Source: Pseudomonas mosselii
GTDB lineage: Bacteria; Pseudomonadota; Gammaproteobacteria; Pseudomonadales; Pseudomonadaceae
Assembly (NCBI RefSeq): GCF_003205295.1
Contig: NZ_QJRP01000035.1
Location: 1 to 51,099, forward strand
Direction: 5' to 3'
DNA length: 51,099 bases
The notes under the pieces are model-generated. The model saw only the letters and a program-made list of their open reading frames with translations, did not search any database and was not told where the DNA came from. Shown here in pieces: positions 41,293 to 49,570 of this stretch. The translations under genes were made by a program, and so were the position numbers. Every line of letters begins with the position of its first letter. Position 1 is the first letter of the stretch.

Positions 41293-42618
41293 ATGACTGC
41301 CATCGATACCACCCGCCCGCCACGGTTCAGCCGTCGCGACCACCGGACCCTGGGGCTGGCCGCGCTGGGTGGCGCCCTGGAAATCTACGATTTCATCATC
41401 TTCGTGTTCTTCGCGCTGACCCTCAGCCAGCTGTTCTTCCCGCCCGAGATGCCGGAGTGGCTGCGCCTGCTGCAGAGCTTCGGGATATTCGTCACCGGCT
41501 ACCTGGCCAGGCCACTGGGTGGCATCCTCATGGCCCATTTCGCCGACCACCTGGGGCGCAAGCGGGTGTTCAGCCTGAGCATCCTGATGATGGCGCTGCC
41601 CTGCCTGCTGATCGGGGTAATGCCGACCTACGCCGACATCGGCTACGCCGCGCCGCTGATCTTGCTGGCCTTGCGTATCCTGCAAGGGGCGGCGGTTGGC
41701 GGCGAGGTGCCCAGCGCCTGGACCTTCGTCGCCGAACATGCGCCACCCGGGCGTCGCGGCTATGCGCTGGGCTTCCTTCAGGCCGGGCTGACCTTCGGCT
41801 ATTTGCTCGGGGCGCTGACCGCGACCCTGCTGGCGCAGCTGTTCACTCCCCAGGAGATCCTCGATTACGCCTGGCGCTATCCCTTCCTGCTTGGCGGCGT
41901 GTTTGGCGTGATCGGTGTCTGGCTGCGCCGCTGGTTGAGTGAAACTCCGGTGTTTCTGGCCCTGCGGGCGCAGCAGGAGCAGCCGGTGGCCTTTCCCCTG
42001 CGACGGGTGCTGGGCACACATCGACGGGCCCTGATGCCGGCGGCGCTGCTGACCTGTGTACTGACCTCGGCAGTGGTGGTGCTGGTGGTGATCACCCCGA
42101 CCGTGATGCAACAGCGGTTTGGCATGACAGCCGGGTACACCTTCGCCCTGAGCAGCGTGGGTATCGTCTTTCTCAATATCGGCTGCGTATTGGCAGGGTT
42201 GCTGGTGGATCGTATCGGCGCCTGGCGGGCGCTGATGCTCTACTGCCTGCTGCTGCCGTTGGGCATCGGCGTCTTGTACGCCAGCCTGGTGGGCCAGTGG
42301 GGGCAGACCTGGGCTGCCTATGCATTGGCCGGCCTGTGCTGTGGCGTGGTGGGGGTGGTGCCGTCGGTGATGGTCGGGCTGTTCCCGGCCGAGATCCGGG
42401 TGTCGGGCATCTCCTTCACCTACAACGTCGCCTACGCCCTGTGGGCCAGCACCACGCCGCTGGCGCTGATTGCCCTGATGCCCTGGAGCCCATGGGTGTG
42501 TGTCGGCTTTTGTCTGGTCATGGGCATGGTCGGATTGCTGACGGCGCTCTATTTCGGGCGTCGTGAGTCGTTGGGGTTCGCTGTGCAGCCGTTGCCGCTC
42601 ATGTGTGGTGACAAATGA
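41293..42618 (+). CDS. MFS transporter, metabolite:H+ symporter (ProP/ShiA-like) family
   Basis: This 441-residue inner-membrane transporter has 12 predicted helices. It carries MHS-type features: LGLAALGGALEIYDFIIFVFFA in helix 1, the loop motif ARPLGGILMAHFADHLGRKR between helices 2 and 3, and RILQGAAVGGEVPSAWTFVAEHAP, typical of sugar/organic-acid H+ symporters of the ProP/KgtP/ShiA type. A second-half motif lies at VLAGLLVDRIGAWR. The ATG at 41293 follows GGAAGCTGCC. The substrate is unknown. The upstream frame is open for a long way but matches the receiver gene's shadow, so the longer start is rejected. Confidence 0.92.
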   Translation: MTAIDTTRPPRFSRRDHRTLGLAALGGALEIYDFIIFVFFALTLSQLFFPPEMPEWLRLLQSFGIFVTGYLARPLGGILMAHFADHLGRKRVFSLSILMMALPCLLIGVMPTYADIGYAAPLILLALRILQGAAVGGEVPSAWTFVAEHAPPGRRGYALGFLQAGLTFGYLLGALTATLLAQLFTPQEILDYAWRYPFLLGGVFGVIGVWLRRWLSETPVFLALRAQQEQPVAFPLRRVLGTHRRALMPAALLTCVLTSAVVVLVVITPTVMQQRFGMTAGYTFALSSVGIVFLNIGCVLAGLLVDRIGAWRALMLYCLLLPLGIGVLYASLVGQWGQTWAAYALAGLCCGVVGVVPSVMVGLFPAEIRVSGISFTYNVAYALWASTTPLALIALMPWSPWVCVGFCLVMGMVGLLTALYFGRRESLGFAVQPLPLMCGDK

Positions 42619-42631
42619 GGCGGTGCTGAGC

Positions 42632-42895
42632 ATGGCTGAGACAGACCGCCTCGGTGATCTGATGCTGGCCTTCAAACGGCAGGTCAATGCCGCCGCTGTC
42701 GACCCTGCCTTCATGGCCTGCGTTCGGCGCAAATTCGACCTCGATCAACGTGAGGCGGGCGAAATTTTTGGCGGCGGGGTCAATGCCTTTTCCCGTTACG
42801 AGAACGGCAAGACCCAACCACCGGTCGCACTGATCAAGCTGTTCAAGCTCCTTGACCGTCATCCGGAGTTGTTCGAGGAAGTCAGGACCGCCTGA
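42632..42895 (+). CDS. Solitary MqsA/YgiT-type antitoxin-like HTH protein
   Basis: The 87-residue protein matches the C-terminal DNA-binding half of MqsA/YgiT antitoxins: MACVRRKFDLDQREAGEIFG, GGVNAFSRYENGKTQPP and LIKLFKLLDRHPELFEEV. The usual N-terminal zinc-binding domain with CxxC pairs is absent, and no mqsR-like toxin gene lies on either side. It starts 13 nt after the MFS stop and could be read from the same transcript. It is best seen as a HTH regulator derived from an antitoxin, possibly controlling its own region. Confidence 0.85.
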   Translation: MAETDRLGDLMLAFKRQVNAAAVDPAFMACVRRKFDLDQREAGEIFGGGVNAFSRYENGKTQPPVALIKLFKLLDRHPELFEEVRTA

Positions 42896-43044
42896 TACGC
42901 CCAGGCAGTTAACAGGTCCTACAGGCAGGGTAGGGATTTTGAGCGTCCGCAGCTCTGCTCCCCTACAGCGCCTTCGAGGCTGTGCACGTAATTTCGGCTG
43001 ATCGTTGACGGACCCTTCCGTTCATACAGTCAGGAGAAATGTAC

Positions 43045-44694
43045 ATGTCCAGTTTCAGCATCACCTGGATGACACGGGCCGAGTTGCCTGCGTTTCCACC
43101 ACAGATGAGCTTTTCGGCTGCGAATCCCGCCAGCACGAAACCGGATGATCAAGCCAGGACCCCGGTCATACGCTGGGGCCGTAGCCTTGCCTGTGTGCTG
43201 GAGTCCCGTCACCTTCACGATCAGGCCTGGGTGGTGGTCTACGGTGATGGCAGGCAATTGACTGGCGTACATCCGCTGCATGACTTTCGCCACATCAGCC
43301 GTATCCAACTGGCCGCCAACAGCCATGCCGTGCTGTTGACCGACAGCGCGCAGCGCCAGCAAACGGTCGAATTCACCCAACTGAAGGCACTGGATGGCAG
43401 TGGTGGTGCCGGGGCCCCCATGAACGGCCTACCCAGCGGTATCCCGTTCATGCTCACCAATGGTCATGATTACCTGATGGCGGACGAGGAGGGCGTGTGC
43501 CTCGCCGTGAATCCAGATCCCAAGGCCATGCAATGGCTCTACAAGGACGGGCAACTGGTGAATGTCACCACGGGGCAGGCCTTGGGGCTCGGAATCTGCG
43601 GCAAGACGAACGCTGCATCGGAAGATCGCTGGCGGTTATCGTCCAAGGGAGAGCTCGTCTATGGCGACGGCACCCGTACCTTGTGCAGTGCGTCGACCAC
43701 GAACGAGGTCTGGCTGCAGCGACGAGATGAGGCGCCGCCGACCGCTGGCTGGCGGGTGCAATTGCCACAGCTTCCCAGGCGTAGCCAGGCACCGAGTATG
43801 GTCATCGACACGCTGAGTGTGTGTCTCGCTGTCTCCGCTGACTACAGCGCCGGAACAGGCGACTCCATTTCGTTCTCGATCAATGGCAGCCGGTACCGTC
43901 AGCCATTGGCCAGCAGCTTCGAGCGTGGGGCGCACTTCAAGGTCAAGGTCGACCTGGCCAAGATGTTCCAGCGCAGCGTGATCTATGCCGATGAGCTGCA
44001 CTCGGTCGAAATCTACCAGGCCAGTGCCGGGGGTTACGGCCCTGCCTGGAAAATGCAGTCGCTGGACTTGAAGGTCAATGACCAGCTGAACAACCGCGTG
44101 GTAGGGAGCGACAACCGCTGGATCGAGGCCAGGGACGGCGTGGCATGGCAAGGCCGGGTGAACTGGCTGGACTGGCGCAAGGCCGATATCTCGGCGCCCC
44201 TGGACTTTGCCGGCTACACCTACCCGGTGCAGTTGCAGCAATGGCTGATCGATGTGCTGAAGTGGCGCAGTTACAAGCCTGAGACCATCGATGGCGTCTG
44301 CCAGCTGATCGGCGAGGATCGGGGGCAGATACTTGCCTATGAGCTTAAGAGCGGTAGATTGATCTATCTGCGCCCCAATACTGCCCAGGATGCCTACACA
44401 TGGGTCTACACCCCGCAAAAAAGCATTCTGGTCAAATTCTGGGACCACTCACTCGATCGTACAAGTTACACCCGGCACAGTCAGCTTGGCGGTGGGCAGG
44501 CGGTGGTATGCGCCGGAGAAATGCGGATCGACCGCAAGACCACCAGCAATGCGGTGACTGACATCCTTGGCCTGGTCAACGACGCCTCCGGGCACTACAA
44601 GCCCGACGGCGGGCAGTGCCTGGGGCATGTCCTGGAGCGGCTCGAGCAGTTGGGGCTGGACACCGCACACACCGTGGTTTCGTACAAACGGTAG
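43045..44694 (+). CDS. Unrecognised multidomain protein: lectin-like, PLAT-like and toxin-like C-terminal parts
   Basis: I do not recognise this 549-residue protein as a whole. It has no signal peptide or membrane segment. Residues about 140-240 (DYLMADEEGVCLAVNPDPKA, WLYKDGQLVNVTTGQAL, WRLSSKGELVYGDGT) look like a ricin-B-type beta-trefoil. Residues about 255-375 (GDSISFSINGSRYRQPL, FKVKVDLAKMF, YGPAWKMQSLDLKV) resemble a PLAT/LH2 beta-sandwich. The C-terminal 160 residues contain a GGQAVVCAGEMRI ... VNDASGHYKPDGGQCL ... LEQLGLD pattern that recurs, as I remember it, in C-terminal parts of secreted effector and toxin proteins. The ATG at 43045 lies 8 nt after AGGAG; the ATG two codons earlier is too close. 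It is convergent with ETF-QO. Toxin or host-interaction function is a guess. Confidence 0.8.
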   Translation: MSSFSITWMTRAELPAFPPQMSFSAANPASTKPDDQARTPVIRWGRSLACVLESRHLHDQAWVVVYGDGRQLTGVHPLHDFRHISRIQLAANSHAVLLTDSAQRQQTVEFTQLKALDGSGGAGAPMNGLPSGIPFMLTNGHDYLMADEEGVCLAVNPDPKAMQWLYKDGQLVNVTTGQALGLGICGKTNAASEDRWRLSSKGELVYGDGTRTLCSASTTNEVWLQRRDEAPPTAGWRVQLPQLPRRSQAPSMVIDTLSVCLAVSADYSAGTGDSISFSINGSRYRQPLASSFERGAHFKVKVDLAKMFQRSVIYADELHSVEIYQASAGGYGPAWKMQSLDLKVNDQLNNRVVGSDNRWIEARDGVAWQGRVNWLDWRKADISAPLDFAGYTYPVQLQQWLIDVLKWRSYKPETIDGVCQLIGEDRGQILAYELKSGRLIYLRPNTAQDAYTWVYTPQKSILVKFWDHSLDRTSYTRHSQLGGGQAVVCAGEMRIDRKTTSNAVTDILGLVNDASGHYKPDGGQCLGHVLERLEQLGLDTAHTVVSYKR

Positions 44695-44712
44695 CGTCTG
44701 TGTGCCATGCAA

Positions 44713-44742
44713 AAGCCCCCGGGCCTCACGGCCAGGGGGCTT
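44713..44742 (-). terminator. Bidirectional hairpin terminator between the multidomain gene and ETF-QO
   Basis: AAGCCCCCGGGCC (44713-44725) pairs with GGCCAGGGGGCTT (44730-44742) with one mismatch and a 4-nt loop. It is flanked by short A and T runs on either side and sits between convergent stops at 44694 and 44765, so it probably ends both transcripts. Confidence 0.88.
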
Positions 44743-44764
44743 CTGCTTGCCGCAACGGCAGGGC

Positions 44765-46429
44765 TTACATGTTCGGGTAGTTCGGCCCGCCGGCGCCTTC
44801 AGGGGTGACCCAGGTGATGTTCTGGGCTGGGTCCTTGATGTCGCAGGTCTTGCAGTGCACGCAGTTCTGCGCGTTGATCTGGAAGCGCTTGTTGCCGTCT
44901 TCCTGAGTGACCACTTCGTACACGCCGGCCGGGCAGTAGCGCTGTGCCGGCTCGTCGTACAGTGGCAGGTTGCTGGCGATCGGGATGTTCGGATCGGTCA
45001 GCTTCAAGTGGCAGGGTTGTTCCTCTTCATGGTTGGTACTGGAGAGGAATACCGAGCTGAGCTTGTCGAAGCTGAGCTTGCCGTCCGGTTTGGGGTAGTC
45101 GATCCTTTTCGAGTCGGCGGCGAGCTTGAGGCAGGCGTAGTCCGGCTTGGTGTCATGCAGGGTGAACGGCAGCTTGCCGCCGAACCAGTTCTGGTCCACG
45201 TAGTTGAACGCGCCACCGAGCAACGGGCCGAACTTGTGCAGGGCCGGGCCGAAGTTGCGGCTGGCGAACAGCTCTTCATGCAGCCAGCTGGCCTTGAAGG
45301 CGCTGACATAGCCGTTTAGCTGGTCGCCGCCTTCGCTGCCGGCGATCAATGCGTCAGCCACCGCCTCGGCGGCGAGCATGCCGGATTTCATCGCGGTATG
45401 GCTGCCCTTGATCTTGGAGAAGTTCAAGGTGCCCAGGTCGCAGCCGATCAGCGCGCCGCCATTGAAGACCATCTTCGGCAGCGAGTTCAGGCCGCCTTTG
45501 CAGATGGCGCGGGCGCCGTAGCTGATGCGCTTGCCGCCTTCGAGGTACTGGGCCATCACCGGGTGGTGCTTGAGGCGCTGGAACTCGTCGAACGGCGACA
45601 GGTACGGGTTGGAGTACGACAGGTCGACGATCAGGCCGACCACCACCTGGTTGTTTTCCAGGTGATAAAGGAAGGAACCACCGGTGTTCTCGGCGCTCAT
45701 CACGTCCAGCGGCCAGCCGGCGGTGTGCACCACCAGGCCCTGCTCGTGCTTGGCCGGGTCGATTTCCCAGATTTCCTTGAGACCGATGCCGTAGTGCTGG
45801 ACGTCGGACTCGTTGTCCAGGTCGAAGCGCTTGATCAGCTGCTTGCCGATATGGCCACGGCAGCCTTCGGCGAACAGGGTGTACTTGGCGCGCAGCTCCA
45901 TGCCCGGGGTGTACAGGCCGTCCTTCGGATGGCCTTCGCGGTCGACACCCAGGTCGCCGGTGACGATGCCGCGGACCACGCCGTTTTCATCGAACAGCGC
46001 TTCCTGTGCGGCGAAGCCCGGGTAGATCTCAACGCCCAGGTTCTCGGCCTGCTGGGCCAGCCAACGGCACAGGTTGCCCAGGGAGATGATGTAGTTGCCG
46101 TGGTTGTGCATGGTCTTGGGCACGAACAGGTCGGGGACCTTGGTCGAGCTGCCAGCATCCTTGAGCACATAGATGTCGTCGCGCTTCACCTCGGTGTTCA
46201 GCGGTGCGCCGAGTTCTTTCCAGTCAGGGAACAGTTCGTTCAGCGCACGCGGTTCGAACACCGCGCCGGAGAGGATGTGGGCGCCGACTTCGGAGCCTTT
46301 CTCGACCACGCAGACGCTGATCTCGCTACCGGCTTCGGCGGCCTTCTGCTTCAGGCGGCAGGCGGCGGACAGGCCCGCCGGGCCTGCGCCGACGATGACC
46401 ACGTCGAATTCCATGTATTCGCGTTCCAC
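44765..46429 (-). CDS. etfD: Electron transfer flavoprotein-ubiquinone oxidoreductase (ETF-QO)
   Basis: ETF-QO takes electrons from reduced ETF and passes them to ubiquinone at the inner membrane, linking acyl-CoA and amino-acid dehydrogenases to respiration. The 554-residue protein has the FAD-binding FDVVIVGAGPAGLSAACRL at the N-terminus, the conserved EKGSEVGAHILSGAVFEP, and a C-terminal 4Fe-4S region with Cys in RYCPAGVYE and QNCVHCKTCDIKDPAQN. The GTG start at 46429 is preferred over the ATG at 46447: GGAGAG lies 5 nt upstream and the resulting N-terminus (EREYMEFDVVIVGAG) and length fit the family. It is divergent from etfB-etfA, its electron donor. Confidence 0.96.
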   Translation of the reverse strand: MEREYMEFDVVIVGAGPAGLSAACRLKQKAAEAGSEISVCVVEKGSEVGAHILSGAVFEPRALNELFPDWKELGAPLNTEVKRDDIYVLKDAGSSTKVPDLFVPKTMHNHGNYIISLGNLCRWLAQQAENLGVEIYPGFAAQEALFDENGVVRGIVTGDLGVDREGHPKDGLYTPGMELRAKYTLFAEGCRGHIGKQLIKRFDLDNESDVQHYGIGLKEIWEIDPAKHEQGLVVHTAGWPLDVMSAENTGGSFLYHLENNQVVVGLIVDLSYSNPYLSPFDEFQRLKHHPVMAQYLEGGKRISYGARAICKGGLNSLPKMVFNGGALIGCDLGTLNFSKIKGSHTAMKSGMLAAEAVADALIAGSEGGDQLNGYVSAFKASWLHEELFASRNFGPALHKFGPLLGGAFNYVDQNWFGGKLPFTLHDTKPDYACLKLAADSKRIDYPKPDGKLSFDKLSSVFLSSTNHEEEQPCHLKLTDPNIPIASNLPLYDEPAQRYCPAGVYEVVTQEDGNKRFQINAQNCVHCKTCDIKDPAQNITWVTPEGAGGPNYPNM

Positions 46430-46553
46430 AGGTTCTCTCCTACTCAAGGCTCATCGCGTTGCTTGTCTTTATATGGGTGTTCACGGTCACGTGCGGCGTG
46501 CAGAAGCTGTAGCTTCGCAGGTGATGGACTACACCGTTTTGTCTTGGCCGCGC

Positions 46554-46582
46554 ATTATATCTACACCACTTGGCGGGTCCAA
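46554..46582 (-). promoter_or_regulatory. Sigma-70 promoter of the ETF-QO gene
   Basis: On the minus strand TTGGAC (46582-46577) and a perfect TATAAT (46559-46554) are separated by 17 bp. The start would lie near 46547, giving a leader of about 118 nt before the GTG at 46429. Confidence 0.85.
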
Positions 46583-46584
46583 TA

Positions 46585-46598
46585 CAAACGTTTGTTTG
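46585..46598. promoter_or_regulatory. Candidate PsrA operator
   Basis: CAAAC-GTTT-GTTTG (CAAAC, 4 bp, GTTTG) fits the PsrA box G/CAAAC-N2-4-GTTTG/C exactly. It abuts the -35 element of the ETF-QO promoter. PsrA, a fatty-acid-responsive TetR-type repressor, is reported to control the etf genes in P. aeruginosa, which supports the call. Confidence 0.75.
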
Positions 46599-46972
46599 AA
46601 TTTGCCGGAGGCCCGTAGAATCGCAGGTGGGCGGCTGGACGCTGGCCAATTTGCCGTATTGACCGGATTGGGTGTTACGGTCAAGATACGAGCGCTTTCG
46701 CGTTCGCCGTAGGCTGACCGTCGGGCGCAGGTGCACCCCTAAAGACCAGGCGTGGAGCAGGGTTTACGGGCCGAATCAGGTTTTGTAGTGGAGTCTACAC
46801 GCCACGACAGAAAATGACCCGCGGGTTTTACCCGCAAGGGTCGAAACAGGACTGATCGGTCAATTGAACTTTGTCGGCGCCGAAACGTTTTTAGAGGTGC
46901 CCTTGTACCCACGCGCATTCGCCGGGCAGTCCCCAGGCGATCTTCTTTTCACCGGAGAGTAACGAGGAATCC
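46599..46972. other. Long upstream region of etfBA
   Basis: These 374 nt before etfB contain no convincing gene. A hairpin GACCCGCGGGT-TTT-ACCCGCaaGGGTC occupies 46816-46842 and a smaller TGTAG/CTACA stem lies at 46784-46799. A palindrome TCGGCGCCGA is near 46876. I could not find an unambiguous promoter; TTGAAC-like and TTGACC-like -35 candidates lack good -10 partners. A long 5' leader is possible. Confidence 0.5.
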
Positions 46973-47722
46973 ATGAAGGTTCTTGTAGCTGTCAAACGAG
47001 TGGTCGACTACAACGTCAAGGTTCGCGTCAAGGCGGACAACTCCGGCGTCGACCTTGCAAACGTCAAGATGTCCATGAACCCCTTCTGCGAAATCGCCGT
47101 GGAAGAAGCCGTCCGCCTGAAAGAGAAGGGTGTGGCGAGCGAAATCGTCGTCGTTTCCATCGGCCCGACCGCCGCCCAGGAGCAACTGCGTACCGCCCTG
47201 GCCCTGGGCGCCGACCGCGCCATTCTGGTCGAGGCCGCTGACGAACTGAACTCCCTGGCCGTGGCCAAGGCGCTCAAAGCCGTTGTCGACAAGGAGCAGC
47301 CACAGCTGGTCATCCTCGGCAAGCAGGCCATCGACAGCGACAACAACCAGACCGGCCAGATGCTCGCCGCGCTGACCGGTTTCGCCCAGGGCACCTTCGC
47401 CTCCAAGGTCGAAGTCGCCGGCGACAAGGTCAACGTCACCCGTGAAATCGATGGCGGCCTGCAGACCGTCGCGCTGAACCTGCCCGCCATCGTCACCACC
47501 GACCTGCGCCTGAACGAGCCGCGCTACGCGTCGTTGCCGAACATCATGAAGGCCAAGAAGAAGCCGCTGGAGACCATCACTCCAGACGCGCTGGGCGTGT
47601 CCATCGCCTCCACCAACAAGACCCTCAAGGTCGAAGCGCCTGCTGCCCGCAGCGCCGGTATCAAGGTCAAGTCGGTGGCCGAACTGGTCGAGAAGCTGAA
47701 GAACGAAGCGAAGGTAATCTAA
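46973..47722 (+). CDS. etfB: Electron transfer flavoprotein beta subunit EtfB
   Basis: EtfB is the AMP-binding subunit of the soluble ETF heterodimer, which collects electrons from acyl-CoA and other dehydrogenases. The 249-residue protein shows the family pattern: the N-terminal MKVLVAVKRVVDYNVKVRVK, MSMNPFCEIAVEEAVRLKEK, ALALGADRAILVE and the signature LVILGKQAIDSDNNQTGQML. GAGGAA precedes the ATG. The stop codon is directly followed by the etfA ATG with no gap, so the two are co-translated. Confidence 0.97.
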   Translation: MKVLVAVKRVVDYNVKVRVKADNSGVDLANVKMSMNPFCEIAVEEAVRLKEKGVASEIVVVSIGPTAAQEQLRTALALGADRAILVEAADELNSLAVAKALKAVVDKEQPQLVILGKQAIDSDNNQTGQMLAALTGFAQGTFASKVEVAGDKVNVTREIDGGLQTVALNLPAIVTTDLRLNEPRYASLPNIMKAKKKPLETITPDALGVSIASTNKTLKVEAPAARSAGIKVKSVAELVEKLKNEAKVI

Positions 47723-48652
47723 ATGACTATCCTGGTTGTCGCTGAACACGAGAACGGTGCCGTAGCCCCGGCCACCCTGAACACTGTCGCCGCCGCTGCC
47801 AAGATCGGTGGTGATATCCACGTGCTGGTCGCAGGCCAGAACGTCGGCGGCGTCGCCGAGTCCGCCGCCAAGATCGCCGGCGTAGCCAAGGTGCTGGTTG
47901 CCGATAACGCCGCCTACGCCCACGCCCTGCCGGAAAACGTCGCGCCGCTGCTGGTCGAACTGGCCAAGGGTTACAGCCACGTGCTGGCCCCGGCCACCAC
48001 CAATGGCAAGAACATCCTGCCGCGCGTTGCCGCGCTGCTGGACGTCGACCAGATCTCCGAGATCATCGCGGTCGAATCCGCCGACACCTTCAAGCGTCCT
48101 ATCTACGCTGGTAACGCCATTGCCACCGTGCAATCGAGCGCGGCGGTCAAGGTCATCACCGTGCGTACCACCGGCTTCGATGCCGTGGCCGCCGAAGGTG
48201 GTTCGGCCGCTGTCGAAACCGTCGCTGCCGCCCACGACGCCGGCAAGTCGGCCTTCGTAGGCGAAGAGCTGGCCAAGTCCGACCGCCCTGAACTGACTGC
48301 CGCCAAGATCGTCGTTTCCGGCGGTCGCGGCATGGGCAACGGTGACAACTTCAAGCACCTGTACGCCCTGGCCGACAAGCTCGGCGCCGCGGTCGGCGCC
48401 TCGCGCGCCGCGGTCGACGCAGGCTTCGTGCCGAACGACATGCAGGTCGGCCAGACCGGCAAGATCGTCGCGCCACAGCTGTACATCGCCGTCGGTATCT
48501 CCGGCGCGATCCAGCACCTGGCCGGCATGAAGGACTCGAAAGTGATCGTCGCGATCAACAAGGATGAGGAGGCGCCGATCTTCCAGGTCGCCGACTACGG
48601 TCTGGTCGCCGACCTGTTCGAAGCGGTGCCGGAGCTGGAAAAGCTGGTCTGA
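47723..48652 (+). CDS. etfA: Electron transfer flavoprotein alpha subunit EtfA
   Basis: EtfA binds the redox-active FAD of ETF. The 309-residue protein has the N-terminal domain MTILVVAEHENGAVAP and the conserved C-terminal FAD domain with VVSGGRGMGNGDNF, GASRAAVDAGFVPNDMQVGQ, APQLYIAVGISGAIQH and the last signature IVAINKDEEAPIFQVADYG. Length is normal. It forms an operon with etfB and is closed by an intrinsic terminator at 48675-48707. Its partner ETF-QO is divergent at 46429. Confidence 0.97.
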   Translation: MTILVVAEHENGAVAPATLNTVAAAAKIGGDIHVLVAGQNVGGVAESAAKIAGVAKVLVADNAAYAHALPENVAPLLVELAKGYSHVLAPATTNGKNILPRVAALLDVDQISEIIAVESADTFKRPIYAGNAIATVQSSAAVKVITVRTTGFDAVAAEGGSAAVETVAAAHDAGKSAFVGEELAKSDRPELTAAKIVVSGGRGMGNGDNFKHLYALADKLGAAVGASRAAVDAGFVPNDMQVGQTGKIVAPQLYIAVGISGAIQHLAGMKDSKVIVAINKDEEAPIFQVADYGLVADLFEAVPELEKLV

Positions 48653-48674
48653 TCCGCCTGCTTCACTTATAAAG

Positions 48675-48707
48675 AACCCGGCCCGCCCTTGGCGGTCCGG
48701 GTTTTTT
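48675..48707 (+). terminator. Intrinsic terminator of etfBA
   Basis: AACCCGGCCCGCC (48675-48687) pairs with GGCGGTCCGGGTT (48691-48703) with one mismatch and a 3-nt loop, followed by a T6 run (48702-48707). This is a textbook Rho-independent terminator 23 nt after the etfA stop. Confidence 0.95.
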
Positions 48708-48739
48708 CATGGATTTTTTCAGGGGCGGGGAGAGGTTGC

Positions 48740-49561
48740 ATGGCGTTTCGCTGGAGCAAGGGTGGGCTGGCCTGCGCGCTGGCGCTGCTGTCGACGCAGG
48801 CCTTGGCGCTGGGCAAGTGCGAGCGCCTGGTGGCCACCGGGAGCCCGGATGCGCCGCCGTACTCCTGGCAGGACCCGCAGGACCCGAAACACCTGATCGG
48901 TGCCAATGTCGATCTGCTGCGCCAGGTGGCGGCCGAGCTTGGGGTGAAGGTCGAGGTGCTGTACGCAGGCAAGCGCGAGCAGGCCCTGGAAGAGGTGCGC
49001 AGCGGGCGCATGGACCTGCTGCTCGACACGCCGATGCAGGTCACCCAGCTGACAAGCCTGGATTACATCCATCCGGCCCTGCAGCTCAACGAATACCTGG
49101 TCTGGACCCGCCATGACGCCACCCTGGTGTTCGATGGCCCGGCAGACCTCGCCCAGTACCGCGGCGCGCTGTCCGAGAAGGCTCGCCTGACTCCGGCCTT
49201 CGACACCTTTGCCAAGGCCCAGCTCAAGCTGGAGTCGGCGCAGAACCTCACGCAGGCCTTCCAGAAGCTGGTGCTCGGCCAGGTCGACTATGTGCTGGCC
49301 GGGCGCTACTCGGGCATGGCCATGGCGCAGAGCCTGGGCGTGGGCAGCGACCTCATCGCCCGGGGCTTGCCGGTGGATCGTCCGGGGCTGTACCTGGCGG
49401 TCTCGCACAACTCAGCGTGCAACGACAGTTGGTTGCGCGGACAACTGGCGAAAAAACTGACAGAATTGCCGATCTCCGGGGCGAGCGAAGCTGTGCTGCA
49501 GCGCAATGTCGAGCGTTGGAAGGCGCAGATGCAGGCGTCGCAGGGTGCCCCCAAACAGTAG
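48740..49561 (+). CDS. Periplasmic solute-binding-type protein (SBP_bac_3-like)
   Basis: The 273-residue protein has a signal peptide (about 1-23, cleavage near QALALG) and then the two-lobe pattern of amino-acid-type binding proteins: LVATGSPDAPPYSWQDP, IGANVDLLRQVAAELGVKVEVLY, GRMDLLLDTPMQ and VLGQVDYVLAGRYSG. No permease or ATPase is adjacent, so the ligand and transport partner are unknown. GGGGAGAGG lies upstream of the ATG at 48740. It is followed 9 nt later by two envelope lipoprotein genes and may share their transcript. Confidence 0.85.
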   Translation: MAFRWSKGGLACALALLSTQALALGKCERLVATGSPDAPPYSWQDPQDPKHLIGANVDLLRQVAAELGVKVEVLYAGKREQALEEVRSGRMDLLLDTPMQVTQLTSLDYIHPALQLNEYLVWTRHDATLVFDGPADLAQYRGALSEKARLTPAFDTFAKAQLKLESAQNLTQAFQKLVLGQVDYVLAGRYSGMAMAQSLGVGSDLIARGLPVDRPGLYLAVSHNSACNDSWLRGQLAKKLTELPISGASEAVLQRNVERWKAQMQASQGAPKQ

Positions 49562-49570
49562 GAAGCGTGA

